From Sciurus carolinensis (Eukaryota; Chordata; Mammalia; Rodentia; Sciuridae), in the NCBI RefSeq assembly GCF_902686445.1, contig NC_062218.1:135269241-135333240 (forward strand): a DNA stretch of 64,000 nt, given 5' to 3'. Shown piece by piece: positions 1 to 11,822 of the stretch (position 1 is the stretch's first letter; each line of letters begins with the position of its first letter). The translations under genes and the position numbers were made by a program. Below the pieces are notes generated by a model, which was given only the letters and a program-made list of their open reading frames with translations, was not told where the DNA came from and did not search any database.

Positions 1-1690
1 AGAATTGCACCACAGTAAACTACCATTTCTTCTTTCCTGGTACTATTGTCTAGTGTTTTACTTAGCTGTATGTTAAAGATCCACAATACATTTGTTAGTT
101 TTACCTTAAGTCACTGATTATCCTTTAGTGAGAAATTTCCTGTGCTTTTTCAGTCCTTTGCATAAACTCATATTTCTATCTAGTATGGCCTTCCTTCTGT
201 GTATATTACTTTCATTAACATTTCTTTTTTATTGTGGGTCCAATGGTGATGAATTCTTCCAAACTTTCTTGCATGTCTGAGAATCTAGAGCCTTTGTTTC
301 TCGAAAGATATATTTGCTGGGTATGGAATTCTAGGTTGACAAAAGATATTGCTTTCCTATATTCTGGATTATGTTGTTTCCAATAAGAAATCTGCTATTA
401 TCTTTGTTCCTCTGTATATGTTTTCTCTAGTTGATTTTTAAAAATTTTTAATTAACCACTCATTTCAAGCAATTTATGATGTGCCTGCCTTGTTCATATT
501 TCTTGTTGCCTCAGTTCCTTGAAATTCTTGAATTCATAAGTTTTATTATTAAATTTGGAAAACAATTTTCAGCCATTTATTCAGAATTTTTATGCCCTGT
601 AGGGACTCAGTTATGCATTTATTAGGCCATTTGAAATTATTGCACAGCTCACTGATGCTCTGTTCATTTTTGTTTTGTTCTGTTTGCAGTATTTTCCCCT
701 CTTTCATTTTGATTCTTTTGCTATATTTTCAGGTTTATTAATCTTTCTATAGTGTCTAGTCTGCCTTTAATCCCATGAAGTGTACTTTTCATCTCAAACA
801 TTGTCATTTTAATCTCTAGAATTTTATTAGGGTTTTTTTTTTTTAAGTATTTTTCCTGTCTCTACTTGACCCTATTCAATTTTTCCTCTAGTTCTTTGAA
901 AATATGGAATATAATTATATCTTAATATCTTTGTCTAATTCTGTCATCTCTGTCATTTCTGGGTTGGTTTTTACCAGTTGCTTTGTTCTTCTATTCTGGG
1001 TCATATTTTCTTGCTTCTTTACATTCCTGGTAATAATTTTACCTTTTGTTTTCCTCTATTTTGTATACCTGTATGCTTCATTTCTATTACAAACGTGGTT
1101 AAGTTATTTCAAACAGTTTGATCTTTTCAGGTTTTGGTTTTAAGCCTTGTTTAGGTAGTGTTGATTTGATCTACAGCTAGTTTTCCCCCTACTACTAAGT
1201 CAGAAACTTTTAGTACTCCACCTGATGTCCTACGAATTATCAGATTTTCCACACTGGCCTTGTGTGAGCTGTGGATTTGTTTCCACTTGGGATTATAGTC
1301 AACTTTTTGGGTGGTTCCTTCTTGGCCTCAGATCATTTTCCCACAAACATCCTGATCAGTATTCTGGTGAATATTTACAGGGAGCCACTTGGCATAACTC
1401 CATAGTTCTTCAGGTGACTGTCCTCCAGTCGTCTACTCTGCAACCCCTAACAGCTTTAGCCTCCATAAACTTGCAGCTTTCTCTCCACTTTAGGTCAGCT
1501 CTGCTTGTGGCCCTTTCCTGTGCAATAGCCTTGTAAGAGCATCCTTGGGTTCACTTTGTTTCCCATCTCCCAAGGAGATGTTGCTTGATGTCCAGTGTCT
1601 TGCAAACTGCCATTTTATAGTTAGTTTCCTAGCTGTTTCAGACCGTTTAGTAATAAATCTGGTTGGTCAGTTTTAAAAACTAAACATGGA
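1..1690 (-). mobile_element. Old L1 (L1M-type) remnant, ORF1/5' region, antisense
   Basis: AT-rich sequence that reads as the antisense of an old mammalian LINE-1 5' half. Recognisable stretches include TTTGCTGGGTATGGAATTCT (about 311-330), the run through 'cacagctcactgatgctc' near 643-660, and the 'ctgggtcatattttcttgct' segment near 996-1016. All are typical of antisense L1M ORF1 and 5' UTR. The matching segment of another old L1 copy is seen near 21950-22130. No intact frame remains. It continues beyond the left edge. Subfamily not assigned. Confidence 0.5.
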
Positions 1691-3090
1691 AGGTCAGAAT
1701 GTAATTTGCTTCTGATAAAACTTTGAGCTGCTCGTGGAGCCAGTGCTGGAATTAAGGCACCAAGTGAAGAGGTGGTGATTTTTCCCATGTAACAATTTCC
1801 CTCGTGTAATTAAATTTTATCCCTTAAAAGCTTATAGCTTAATTTTTTTTTCTGGAAACATATTACATATCCCTGCTCTTGAACAACATATTGTATTTAT
1901 GGTGTTCTGCCATGGTTGTGAACCCTCTCACCCAGATCCCTATTTTGTAAAATATTCTGTAATGCCCTCTTACCCTGAAGAGTCTGAGCCCTTCTCAATC
2001 ATCAGGCCAGGTTGCTGCACATTTTTCCCCCCAACTTCTGTTAGGCAAATGTGTATCAGAAGTTGCCTGCAATTCCCCCTTTTATTTTATAAAAGCAGCC
2101 CTACCTCTTCCTGTTGGTCAGGGTCAGTTACTATTGCCAAAGGTGGTATGTTTGGGACTTCAGGTCTCTTTATCCAGAGTTCAGAGTGATTGGCAGCCAT
2201 AGCTTTTTCTTTATGGATCGATTGATCTCTCTCCCTGCTCTGGCAAGAGTGTGACCCCTTTGAGAACTAGGACCTCTAACTATGCAGAGCTGAGTTGTAA
2301 GGACAGCAAGCACAAAGACCCCCAGTGGGCCATCTAGTGGGGCCACTCGTTTCTCTTCCTTTCTTCCTGGACCCATGTTTTCTTACTTGGTGCACAACAT
2401 CAAAGAGAAGTTCCTGGTTTAATGTAGTTATTCCATCCTGAAAGATGGCATTGCATTGGTGCTTCATCTATGTCTTCAAAGGCAGTTCCAATACTCTGTG
2501 AGGCTGGCCCCTTCTGGCTGTTGCAGGATGGAGTAATAACCAGTGAATTCCATGGCCTTGGACTCACCCCCACCTCCTTTCCTGTGGTTGGTTGGCTGTG
2601 GTGTATGGGATTCCCTACCTGTGGGTTGGCCATTCTATAAGGATGGTGATGGTGGATGAGGCACTGTGAATAGGAAAGACCAAGCTCATATCTGGGATAG
2701 CTACCCCCATGAAGGACAAATCACTAGTCCTTTCTGGGTGAGTCCAAAATAGTCCAGGTGGACAGTTGGTCACTGAGAAATGCCATACCAGGGGTTAAGG
2801 TTAGCCTAGTGCTGACAGATTAGCAAGAGGCAGCAGTAGCTAGATTAACTTGGTAAGTGCTGTGTAGGTGATGCTACCTACACAATAGTTCAGGTGCATT
2901 CCCTGCCCCATCTGCCCTTTAGGGGCTGATCTCTACATTGGGCTCCCTTTCTCTGGAGGTTTGGATAATGATTGGAGACCCCAGCAGAAAAAAGGTTGAG
3001 TGATATTCCTCCAACTCCCTCCTTTCCAGGATACAGTTTGGCAGAAGCTGTGACCCAAGGGTCACAGCTTTAAGCATTCACAGGGTTCTG
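1691..3090. other. Intergenic sequence, no recognised gene
   Basis: Upstream flank of COL23A1. I see no coding exon or recognisable repeat. The stretch 2170-2860 has the even composition and several overlapping short frames of a decayed repeat interior, possibly ERVL-type, but I cannot name it. No splice-bounded frame is apparent. Confidence 0.4.
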
Positions 3091-3096
3091 GGAACT

Positions 3097-3109
3097 CCCC
3101 CCCCCCCCC
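3097..3109. repeat. Poly(C) run
   Basis: Thirteen consecutive C residues, a length-unstable homopolymer. No function is implied. Confidence 0.9.
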
Positions 3110-3309
3110 ACACTCCACAGCTAGATAGGGGTGATAATGGCTTCCCACCATAGATAGCACCAGAGTACTTCAACATCCCACTATCTTCCCTTCGTCCATT
3201 TTGTAAATTGTCTACAACTTTTCCTTCAGAACCACAACTAGCACAAGTAAGAGAAGTAAGAGTGGTTTCTTTCTTGCCTTTTAAAATGAGTTGGAGGCCG
3301 TATTTTCAT

Positions 3310-3530
3310 CTTAATGCATTTAACAAATATTTCCTGAACACCAATTCTATGCCAGATAGTATTCTGTTCTTTGAGAAGACAGTAGTGAATGAGACAAGGG
3401 AACATAGTTAAAAGGTAACTTCAATGATAAATGCTCAAACTATGTGCCAGATAGTGTTCTGTTCTTGGAGAAGACAGTGATGAATGAAATGAGAATGTAG
3501 TTAAAAGGGAACTTAAGTGATAAATGCTCC
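3310..3530 (+). repeat. L2-like fragment with a 95-bp tandem duplication
   Basis: The start resembles the L2/MIR 3' signature (a tail of AACAAATATTTCCTGAACACC followed by TATGCCAGATAGT). The block from GCCAGATAGT at 3351 recurs at 3446, so the unit is about 95 bp. The two copies share 'gagaagacagt', 'tagttaaaagg' and 'gataaatgctc' with roughly ten differences, so the duplication is not recent. Family assignment is by eye. Confidence 0.55.
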
Positions 3531-5039
3531 CATTCCCTAATCAATCCTGGGGAAGACTGAGGGTAGATACACTTTCAATTGGGCAATCTGGGAAGGCCTT
3601 TCATACGTGAGGCTGAGGACCTGGAGACCTTGGCCTGAAGGATAAGGAGGAGCTTGCTGTTCAAAGATGGGAGAGGAGGATAATCCAGATGGTGAAGTAG
3701 CAGGGAAGGGCAAAGGCCCAAGAGGCCAGTAAGCTTTTTTTGTTCAAATACATAGAAATTTCTGGAATACCCTGAACAGTACATGCACTAACATTAACAC
3801 TGGTGGGTATTTTATAGATAGGGAAATTCACCTATACATTTATAGTAAGAATGAGTACTAACTTGTGATTTGGTTTTGGCCCTTTAAATAGTAGATCAAG
3901 TTTGCTTACCAAGTACTTCACAGATTATTGACCATACACTCTATTTTAGCACAGGGCCAAGACTATATAACCACCTAAACATAACCCCAATTTACCTAAG
4001 GCCACAGCTATCAAGTTGCAGATGTGAGATGCCAACCACCTTTTGTTCTATATCAATCAATCTTGAGGATACCTTTGCCCTCAGGGGAGCAGGAGGAGCC
4101 TGTTCCCTATGGACCTGGACAATTGTTAGAGACAAGTAATCTACCCACAGAAATTAAGTAAAGACAAGATATCCAGAGAATGACAGGGAAGACATATGTC
4201 TTTTTCTAAAAGACAGTCATGGTGTTGTCCAAATTATGAAGATCTAATAAGCTACTGGTGGTTAACTGGGTACTGTAGGAGTTAGAGGAGTTGCTTGGTA
4301 CCCATTTTGGGCTATTAATACGCCTGGTAGGACTCTGCCAGCAAGCAGAAATCCTGGCCTGACTTCAGCTTTCCTCTCTTGCCAAGACTGGGCCACTTCT
4401 GTAAGTGGCCCAGTCAGTCTTCTCTGGGCACAGCTGTATCCAGAGTTTTCCTGCCTAAACTCCAGGCTGTAAATATATGCAGCACGATGGCAATTCAGGT
4501 TAAATATGGCACATACCAGATGATTATTTTTGGCGGAGTTGTTTCTACCACAGAATTAAGTCATCGCATTCAGAAGTTGGAATTCCTTTTCCAATCTTTT
4601 CCCATTTGTTATAGTGTTCTCAACTAACTTCTCCCCTTGGGTCAGGAACAAAGTCTTGTCATCTTGTTTCTAGCACCCATACCTGGCTATAATACATGGT
4701 GAGAGAATTAAGATTCCAACAGGCATCTTTCTCTGGCTCAATCTGGATCCTAACTGCGTCTCTAAATACGAATCTGCAGAAGTCTCTTTCGGCCACCAAG
4801 CGGCGCCAAGCCACCATCTAGGTCGGCGCCACTAAGTTTTCCTCAGGATTTGGAGTTTGAACTTTTATTTAAAAGTGTCCGAAAGGTTAAATCACACATG
4901 TTTAAAAGAATGCTCCCAAGGCCTATTGGTGCTCCAGCAGGAGTGGGCTGCAGAAGACGCGCTGAGTCTCCAGATTTACTTCGTAATTTTGGGGATCGCT
5001 GTGGGGACCATGGCTGGGAAGTCACAGAGGCACTCACGC
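3531..5039. other. Unassigned upstream flank of COL23A1
   Basis: No recognised gene. GC content and CpG density rise from about 4790. Two overlapping open frames occur at 4850-5081; one contains a hydrophobic run (LQIYFVILGIAVGTMAG) but I recognise no protein family and there is no splice context, so I do not call a gene. Confidence 0.4.
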
Positions 5040-5960
5040 CGGGATGGGTGCAGCCTGGCGCCTGGGCCAGGTGAAGGCTGAGGGCGCGCTGCGCACTGGG
5101 TCAGCCTGGCTCACACGGGTGACTCCCAGGAGCCAACTCCCTTCTCGCCCCCGCCCCTCGCTGAGCGGGGACGGCCAGGCCGCTCCTCCCCTGGGTGGGT
5201 CCGGGCTCCTTTTCTGGCAGGGTCTATTTGCATAGAGGAAACTGTCCAAAGTGGCCGCTGTGGAGGAGCTGGCGAAGGAGAAGGGGGCGTGCGCCGTGAT
5301 CCGCTACTACTCGGAGGCCAAGCCCAGCGCCGGGTCGACCTCGTGCCTCGGGCTCTCCTGTGCGCTCATTCTGCGGTCCTAGTTCTTAGCGGTCCCAGTC
5401 GGACAGTCCCCGCGGGACGAGCGCGCCATGAGCCTGGGCGATTGCGCCGGTGGTGGCGGCGGCTGCGGCGACGAGGCGCAGAAGAGCAGCCCGGCTGGGA
5501 GCGGCGGCGGCCGAGGGCGCCCCGCGACGACCGTCGGGTCTCGGGCGGTGAGCGCGTTGTGCCTGCTGCTCTCCGTGGGCTCGGCGGCCGCCTGCCTGCT
5601 GCTGGGCGCCCAGGCGGCCGCGCTGCAGGGCCGAGTGTCGGCGCTCGAGGAGGAGCGTGAGCTCCTGCGGCGCTCGGGGCCGCCGGGCACCCTGGACGCC
5701 TGGGCCGAGCCGCACCTGGAGCGCCTGCTGCGGGAGGTGAGACGCTGGGGCGCGGGGCGTGGGCGGTCCCACAGGAATCCGCGTGTGTGGGTCTGGGGGA
5801 AGGTTCGCGCTCTGAGAGCATGGGGCGGCGTTTCTGTCGCCCTGAGGAAGGGTCGCCCTGGGGCTGGGGGCGATAGAGTACATACAGGAGGCCCACGCCG
5901 GATGGAGAGTGGGGCTGCTGACCCGGAGTGGTCCTGCTGTCTTTGCTCCCGCCGCAGAGT
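5040..5960 (+). promoter_or_regulatory. COL23A1: CpG island / probable COL23A1 promoter region
   Basis: A block of about 0.9 kb that is GC-rich and CpG-dense, in sharp contrast to the AT-rich surroundings, and it spans the first coding exon. A GC box (CCGCCCC) lies at 5150-5156 and further GC-rich runs flank the exon on both sides. I see no convincing TATA box at a suitable distance, which fits a CpG-island promoter with dispersed starts. The transcription start cannot be placed from sequence alone. Confidence 0.75.
5428..5736 (+). CDS. COL23A1: COL23A1 exon 1 coding part: cytoplasmic tail, membrane anchor and neck of collagen XXIII alpha-1
   Basis: Encodes the first 103 residues of collagen XXIII alpha-1, a single-pass type II membrane collagen that trimerises and can be shed from the cell surface. 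Residues 1-38 form a Gly-rich cytoplasmic tail with one acidic patch. Residues about 40-64 are the hydrophobic anchor (AVSALCLLLSVGSAAACLLL). Residues 65-82 are a heptad-like neck (ALQGRVSALEEERELLRR). The segment ends ERLLRE and is followed by a GTGAGA donor at 5737, so the exon ends in phase 0. The start was chosen because it has GCC before ATG, an in-frame TAG lies upstream at 5380-5382, and the anchor and neck follow in frame. The recognisable family match is the anchor and neck; the first ~30 residues are less conserved. The intron that follows is about 40 kb. Confidence 0.93.
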
Positions 5961-6882
5961 CTCCTGTCGGGGCTGGTGGATACGGGAAAGGCAAGCCAAA
6001 AGGACCGTCTAGGGGTACAGCAGGGGAAGGGAAAATTGAGACCACAGACTTGGAGTAACCGTCCTGGGAGCGGGTCTTCTCTGTAGTGTGCGCTCGGACT
6101 CGCGACTTCCCGCCTTCGGTAAGCGCCCCAGATAATGACAAGGCTCATGTTGGAAGTGTCCGCAGATTCTAGTTCCCACCACTGGTATACCTGGAGCAGC
6201 CGGTGGCCACAGTAGAGGGAAACCTCAGACAGACTTCAGGGTCTTGGAGGGGTCGCATCGGCCCTAGGTGCCCAGGAAAGTTTGTTTGGAAGCAGCTCCA
6301 TCTTGGATATGCTATGCTCCCAGGCTGCCATAACTGAGCGCGGTGTACACATTAGCTGGTTAGGTTGCGGGGAAGGAAAAACAGGGCCAATCACCTGCAT
6401 TCTGGTTTCGAGTGATGTCACCTGGGCAGTGGGGACGCAGCACATTCTGAGTTGTCACTTCCTGCAATGGGAATTGTGATCCATCCCCCATCCCCTTGTT
6501 GGTAGCATCACATCAGTCTCAGAGATACGTCTAAAGAGTTAGGACTGCTATCTTCAAAGCTGGAACCACGTTTGGGACCTCAAAGACTCATTCAACAAGT
6601 TGGTTAGAACCTCCACCTTTGGTGCATTAGCTCTCCTCCCCATAGATCAGGCACAGGCACCAGTACACTGGCCAGAGCTTCTCCTGGCTCTGCCATCTCC
6701 CCTCCCTGAGCGACCTCTTCCTCCTGGGGAGGGTGGCTACCCAAGATCCCAAAAGGACATCCTTAAGTGCTGTGGGAAATGAGGCAGTGTTTCATGGTAG
6801 AGGACTGGGAGGGCAGGCCTATTACCTCCAATTCCCTAAACTGTAGCCAGCCTACTGTGATCTTTACTAATATGTTATGCTT

Positions 6883-6966
6883 TGTAGAGTTAGAGATGTA
6901 GCTCAGTGGTAGAGTGCATGTTTAGCAGGAGCAAGGCCCTGGATTCTGTTCCCAGCACCAAACATA
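6883..6966 (+). repeat. ID SINE
   Basis: A tRNA-Ala-derived SINE. It contains the A-box region 'gtagctcagtggtagagtgc' and a B-box-like 'ccctggattctgttcccagc'. The tail is short and degraded. Confidence 0.8.
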
Positions 6967-7584
6967 TTGAACTGTGTATCCACTTTCAAGTTAATTTGGA
7001 ATCTTAAGGAGAATGGTAGAAGACATACCACACCTTCTTGTTCACCACACTTATTTCTTAGTCATCTTAAGCCAGCATATCTCTTCTACTTGGTTTTGAG
7101 CAAAATTGCTATTTTCTAAAATGATTTTCTCTTTTCCGCCTTAAAAGTGCCTACAGACTTCAGAACTTTTCCCAAACCCTGCTGGCAACTCCTGGTGATG
7201 GTTTCATAATTGCTGCCTATTATCTTTTGGCAAACCCCTAGTGACGAGGGTGTTGAACTGATTTATAGAGGGCCCGTAAAGTTTCTACCTGTGAATGCTC
7301 TAACTGCAGCTGTTCTTTCTACTGTGAGGCCCCTTGGACTTAGTAAAAATAAACCACAAGCCCTGATTGAGTAAATCAGAAAGCCTGGAAAAACCTTTTA
7401 ACAAGGAACTTTGCAAATTGTGTCTATACTAATAGGGATGGGGGTCTTGGGAAAGTAGCCAGTGCTGGGAAATGCTGATTCTTTAGTACTGAACTTCAGT
7501 GGGGAAAGACTGCTTCATCACACTTCTGCTGGAGTATCACTTGGGTGAATGGTGGTGATTGAAGATGATTTAGTGGACAGAGCT
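6967..7584. other. Intronic sequence, nothing recognised
   Basis: No coding exon, RNA gene or nameable repeat seen. Confidence 0.4.
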
Positions 7585-7709
7585 CAGCTGCCCTCTCCTC
7601 TCCTCCTCCCCCTCTCCTCTCTCCTCTTCTTTCTTCCCCTACTATCCCCTCCTCCTGCTGTCTCCTCACTTCTTTCCTTTCTCTCTTCTCTCTCTCTCTC
7701 TCTCTCTGT
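7585..7709. repeat. Polypyrimidine (CT-rich) tract ending in (TC)n
   Basis: Over 120 bases almost entirely C and T on +, ending in a pure (TC) run at about 7684-7707. It gives rise to spurious Ser/Leu-rich frames. Mirror-symmetric purine-pyrimidine tracts of this kind can form triplexes; nothing more is claimed. Confidence 0.85.
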
Positions 7710-9514
7710 TAGAAAGGCAAAGGGAAATTTTACAATCCTGAGATTCCTATTCAAGATTTTCCTGTGCCCTTTGACACTTCTAACGCTAACTATGCACAGT
7801 TCAGTATCTGGGGTACATGTTGTGCTTGGCCTTTACGCTGCCCGCCTCGCCCTGCCAGTGGAGAGTCAGAGGTGGTCCCATGTGGATGCCAGTTGGTGTT
7901 GAGTTTCTGGTTGTTGGGGTGTCCCCGCTGAGTGGGCACCTCTCTTCCTGGGTGTTAGTCAGTTCCTGCTATTAGCAATGCTTCTTGTAACTGTCGCTGG
8001 ATGGGAAATGCACTCAGCTTCGTGACAGTGAGTTCCCTGGCTGAGATGAGGGTGCAGTGGGAGGCCCATTATGGGGAGCCAGTAATTGGCTTTAAATAGA
8101 TGTGTAGTTGCTTCTTTGAACTGCTAGATACAAAGGATAACTAAATATCACACTGAAAATCTGTTGAGGAAAGAACATTTGTACTTGAACATGTTTTCTC
8201 AGCTCAGATTTGTTCTCAGTGGAACCTCTTCTAAGTCAGTGCTGAAGTCATTATGTGTGAAGGTGCTTGTGGCTTGTCTTTTACCAACAAACTCGTTTTC
8301 AGAGTATCAGAGGCAGAAACCCTGCCCAAATTAAAGAAATTCTTGCCAACCACACACAACTTTAATGTCAGGGGGAAAAAAAAAAAAGCCAACAAAAGCC
8401 ACTGTTAGTAGGGGACCCACTCTCCTTGTTCCCTTGGGAACAGAACTGTGACATAAATTTTTTCTGGGACTGACTGATGGGCCCGATAATGTAGATACAG
8501 AAACTACAGAAAAGGAATATTCTTGTTATCTCGTGATTATTAAAGACCCTTCCCAAGGAACTAAAGGGAATAAATGGTTTTTAGGATATAAAGACAAAAC
8601 TTCCAAGCCAGACTCATTCATGACAGTATCTTCAGTGTGATTTCAAAATATTAACACAAAACAAACATCTGATATTTTACTTTGAAAGTGCTGTAAGTAG
8701 GTTGCCTAATTAATCAGTCCTCTAGTTACTGTGTTACAAAACTAACACAAAAAGTGTTACAGCCACACCTTTAGTTACAGTGTTACAAAAGCTTAGACTT
8801 TAAAGTACATAGCTTTTATATTACAGTAAAAAATTTAATGCAAGGATTAAAGAAATATTTAGTTGTATTCAGAGGAGACCATTTCCAGCTTACAATGGAT
8901 TTATTGTTGGCTGTTGACCTTCCATTGTCCAGACCAATCAGTTTGAAAACAAGAAAAACCCAGAGACTGGGAATAAAATTCAAGTGCTTTCCTTCCCTAC
9001 CACCAGCTACATATATTAGTGAAGTGACTGTCAAACTCAAACTCAAATGTAGCTTTTCCAGCCTTTGTAGAAGTGTGTCTGCTTGTCAGGACAGCTCTAT
9101 GGTGTCCATTTTAATAAAGATGCCTATTTTTTAATCCCATGCACAACTAGAGATAGAGTATAAATCATAACTACTTTTGTTTCCTTGGCACTTCCTGGCT
9201 CCCAAACCAAAAGAAAAAAAAAAAAAGTTTCCTTCCAATTACTTTTCTGGCATGCTTAATTTCTCTCTCCACTGTTTTCTTGCCTTACATTTTTTTCTTT
9301 TAAAAAAGGCCACAGTTTGGAAGAGTTTTATAATAATAGCAGCATGTTTAGAACAGGCCAACTGTTGGGGTATTCTTTTCAAAGTCAGTTTTTGGAATTT
9401 TTGAGTTGGATGTTTCAACAGCTCCTGAACTGGGGGACTCTGCAAGCTGAGTGAATTCCCAACCAGAAGGCAGAACAGGGCAGATGCATGCAGCTTCTCA
9501 TCAGCAGGGGAGTT
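7710..9514. other. Mostly unique intronic sequence
   Basis: No clear interspersed repeat between about 7710 and 9510, which is unusual for this window. 8723-8741 and 8773-8791 hold an imperfect direct repeat of TAGTTACTGTGTTACAAAA. The balanced composition and absence of repeats make 8100-9120 a candidate conserved non-coding block, but conservation cannot be tested here. Confidence 0.35.
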
Positions 9515-9640
9515 TCAGACCTGTCCCACTAGTAAGAGCTGTCATCCAACCTCTTCAACTTTCTGAACCTCAGCTTCCTCCTCTCTAATATGGTGGTCAA
9601 CACCTGCCATTGGTATTTCATTATAATAATGAGAAATGGA
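9515..9640 (+). repeat. MIR SINE fragment
   Basis: Contains the MIR core pattern: 'ctgaacctcagcttcctcc' followed by a short spacer and 'aatatggtggtcaacacc'. Confidence 0.6.
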
Positions 9641-10466
9641 CTAATAAAATCAATATCTATGTTTTTGATGGCAGATAATGGAATACCTGAGTGTGGTCAC
9701 TTAAACATGAATTGTATAATAAGAAAAGCCTGGAAGAAAGTTAAGGTATCTTGGTTTAGTTCAATGACTTGGTCACACCTGGGTGCCAGATTGTGTCTGC
9801 CATTCTCTTGTCCTTTCCTCATGGTTGCAAGATGGCTGCTGTAGCTCCACACGTGTCTTTACACCAGAATAGTCAAGGTCGGGAATGGGAAAAGAAAAAG
9901 AGTTATCTTTTTTGTGAGACTTTCTCTTTTATTTAAATCAGAGAAAACTTTCCCATCATCTTTCTGCATAATTCTCTTATAGCCATCAGCCAGAACTAGG
10001 TCACATGGTCACCACCCTTTCACTGGCAAAGGTAATGGGGTTGCCAATAAAGAGGCTTTGGCCAATCTTGATTCATCCCCTGAGGCTGGGCACATTGCCA
10101 CTGGAATAGAATTGAAGCTTTGTTAGGAAAGAAGAGTGGGAATGGCAACTGGGGAGCAACCAAGACTGTCAGCCAGATCCCATAGAATGTTGTCATTACT
10201 GTCACTCCAGGGGAGGACATGATGTCCTCCAAGGAGAATTGAGTCAATGAGAAGGGACCATCATTTTTTTGTCCTGTCAATATTCACAACTATGCTTTCC
10301 TTTCACTTTAGTGTTTCCCAAACTCCACACTTTGGGAACACTCTCCAACCACAAAATTGTTGTCTCTTTCAAGACCCTGCTATCCACATCCAGCTTTGCC
10401 TCCAGGTGTGGTTGAAGGGAAAGTTGGTATGCTTCAGGTTTTCTCTGACACAATCCTATTTATAGT
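9641..10466. other. Intronic sequence, nothing recognised
   Basis: No coding exon or nameable repeat seen. Confidence 0.35.
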
Positions 10467-10866
10467 TGTATTTGTCCATTCTCTGTTACTATAATGATAT
10501 ACTTGGGGTTGGGCCATTTATCAAGAAAAAAGGTTTAGTTAGCTCACAGTTTGGGAGATGTAAAGTCCAAACAGCATGGTGCAGACTCTGGTGAGGACCC
10601 CCTAGCTATGTCACAAAATGATGGGTGGCATTACAAAGGTAGGATGCAAGTGGGTGAGATCACTTGGTGAGGCAGGAAACCAGAGTAGGGAGGGGTTCTT
10701 TTCATAAGAACTAACTCAGGGATCCCATGAGATTCTCTAAACCCTTCCAGGGGGTTCGCCTCCAATAATTTAAAGACCTCCCACCTTAAGGGTCCTACCT
10801 CCTCCTAATGTTAGCATAGACCAAGCTTCCATCACTTGGGGGACAAACTACATCCAAGCCATATCA
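10467..10866 (-). mobile_element. MaLR-type LTR, antisense
   Basis: Reads as the antisense of a MaLR (MST/THE-like) solo LTR. It begins 'tgtatttgtccattctctgt' with the usual 'ctcacagttt' about 70 bases in, then the long variable middle with 'cttttcataagaactaactc', 'cctcccacctt', and ends 'ccaagccatatca'. No internal region is attached, so it is probably a recombined solo LTR. Confidence 0.7.
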
Positions 10867-11726
10867 GTAGTTTATGACCTTTAACTCTGGAGTGGATGCC
10901 ATTCTGATCTCAAAGTGACTGGATGGAGTGGCCCCACATGGGGAGTGGCACTCCAGGGCTCTGTGGACTAACTTTTTCCCAGCATATGTAGGGAAGATAA
11001 TACTTCACAACACTCTGCCCAAAGTGGAAGAGGCTGCTCAGGTGGAAAAAACTGACCCAGCCTCTGCAAGCACCAAGACCCATGTATGTCACACCTGTCC
11101 TCATTCAGTGTGCCCAGACAGCACTGCTTCCCCCTCAGCCCTGCTCCTCCCAGTCATGGGTCTCCTTGGCTTTCTCTACAGCTGATGTTGCTGCAGACTT
11201 CAAATCCCCTTCCAGAGTGTGTGCAGTTAGGATCAGGGTCCCCAGAGCAGGAAGGATGTCCTTCTCACTGGAGTCAGCCTTCCTAGATGCCTTTGGATCC
11301 TTGTACCTTCAAACCACAATGTAACAGGACCACCCCTCAGAGAGACTTGGACTTGACAGGGAATTGATGGCTCGAGTAACCAGGAAGTCCAGATGACTGT
11401 CTTCTGGACCCTCTAGAGACATCTTGTTTGGGGTTTCTTTGAATTGGCTCCATATTTCTCAAGGATGTCCTCATTCTTCCCATGAGATGCCTGGAAAACT
11501 TCCAGAGACTCCAAATTCGTATCATAGCCTTAGAGTTTCTCTTTTCCAACAGTCCTGACAGAAGTTTCCTAATTCTCTCTATTGGTCCAATATGAATTAC
11601 CTGTGTGCATCACTAAGACTGCCAGACAGCTTCTTTGATCAGCCAGGTTCAGGGGCATGTGTACTGGCACACATGTATACTAGGACTGAAGGGACTGAGA
11701 AGTAGAGTGTGTACCCAAAGAACAAT
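10867..11726. other. Intronic sequence, nothing recognised
   Basis: No coding exon or nameable repeat. Several overlapping frames are open on both strands, but none has splice signals or similarity I recognise. Confidence 0.35.
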
Positions 11727-11822
11727 TCGGTTTTGTTTTGTTTCGTGCCTTGCTGGGGAGCAGACCCAGGACCTCACACATGTTATGCAAGTGCCCTACC
11801 ACTGAGCTCCATCCCAGTTCCC
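11727..11822 (-). repeat. ID SINE, antisense
   Basis: A T-rich tail complement (gttttgttttgtttcg) is followed by the antisense ID body 'acccaggacctcacacatg' and 'ctaccactgagctccatccc'. Confidence 0.8.

Noticed and set aside
4850..5081. Two overlapping 74-codon frames as an upstream gene
   Set aside because: One contains a hydrophobic run but matches no family I know, both overlap, and neither has a supported promoter or splice site.
5366..6148. Long minus-strand open frames (up to 260 codons) over the CpG island
   Set aside because: They lie opposite COL23A1 exon 1 in GC-rich DNA, where stop codons are rare. Composition is Pro/Arg/Ala-rich with no domain, and no splice or start context supports them.
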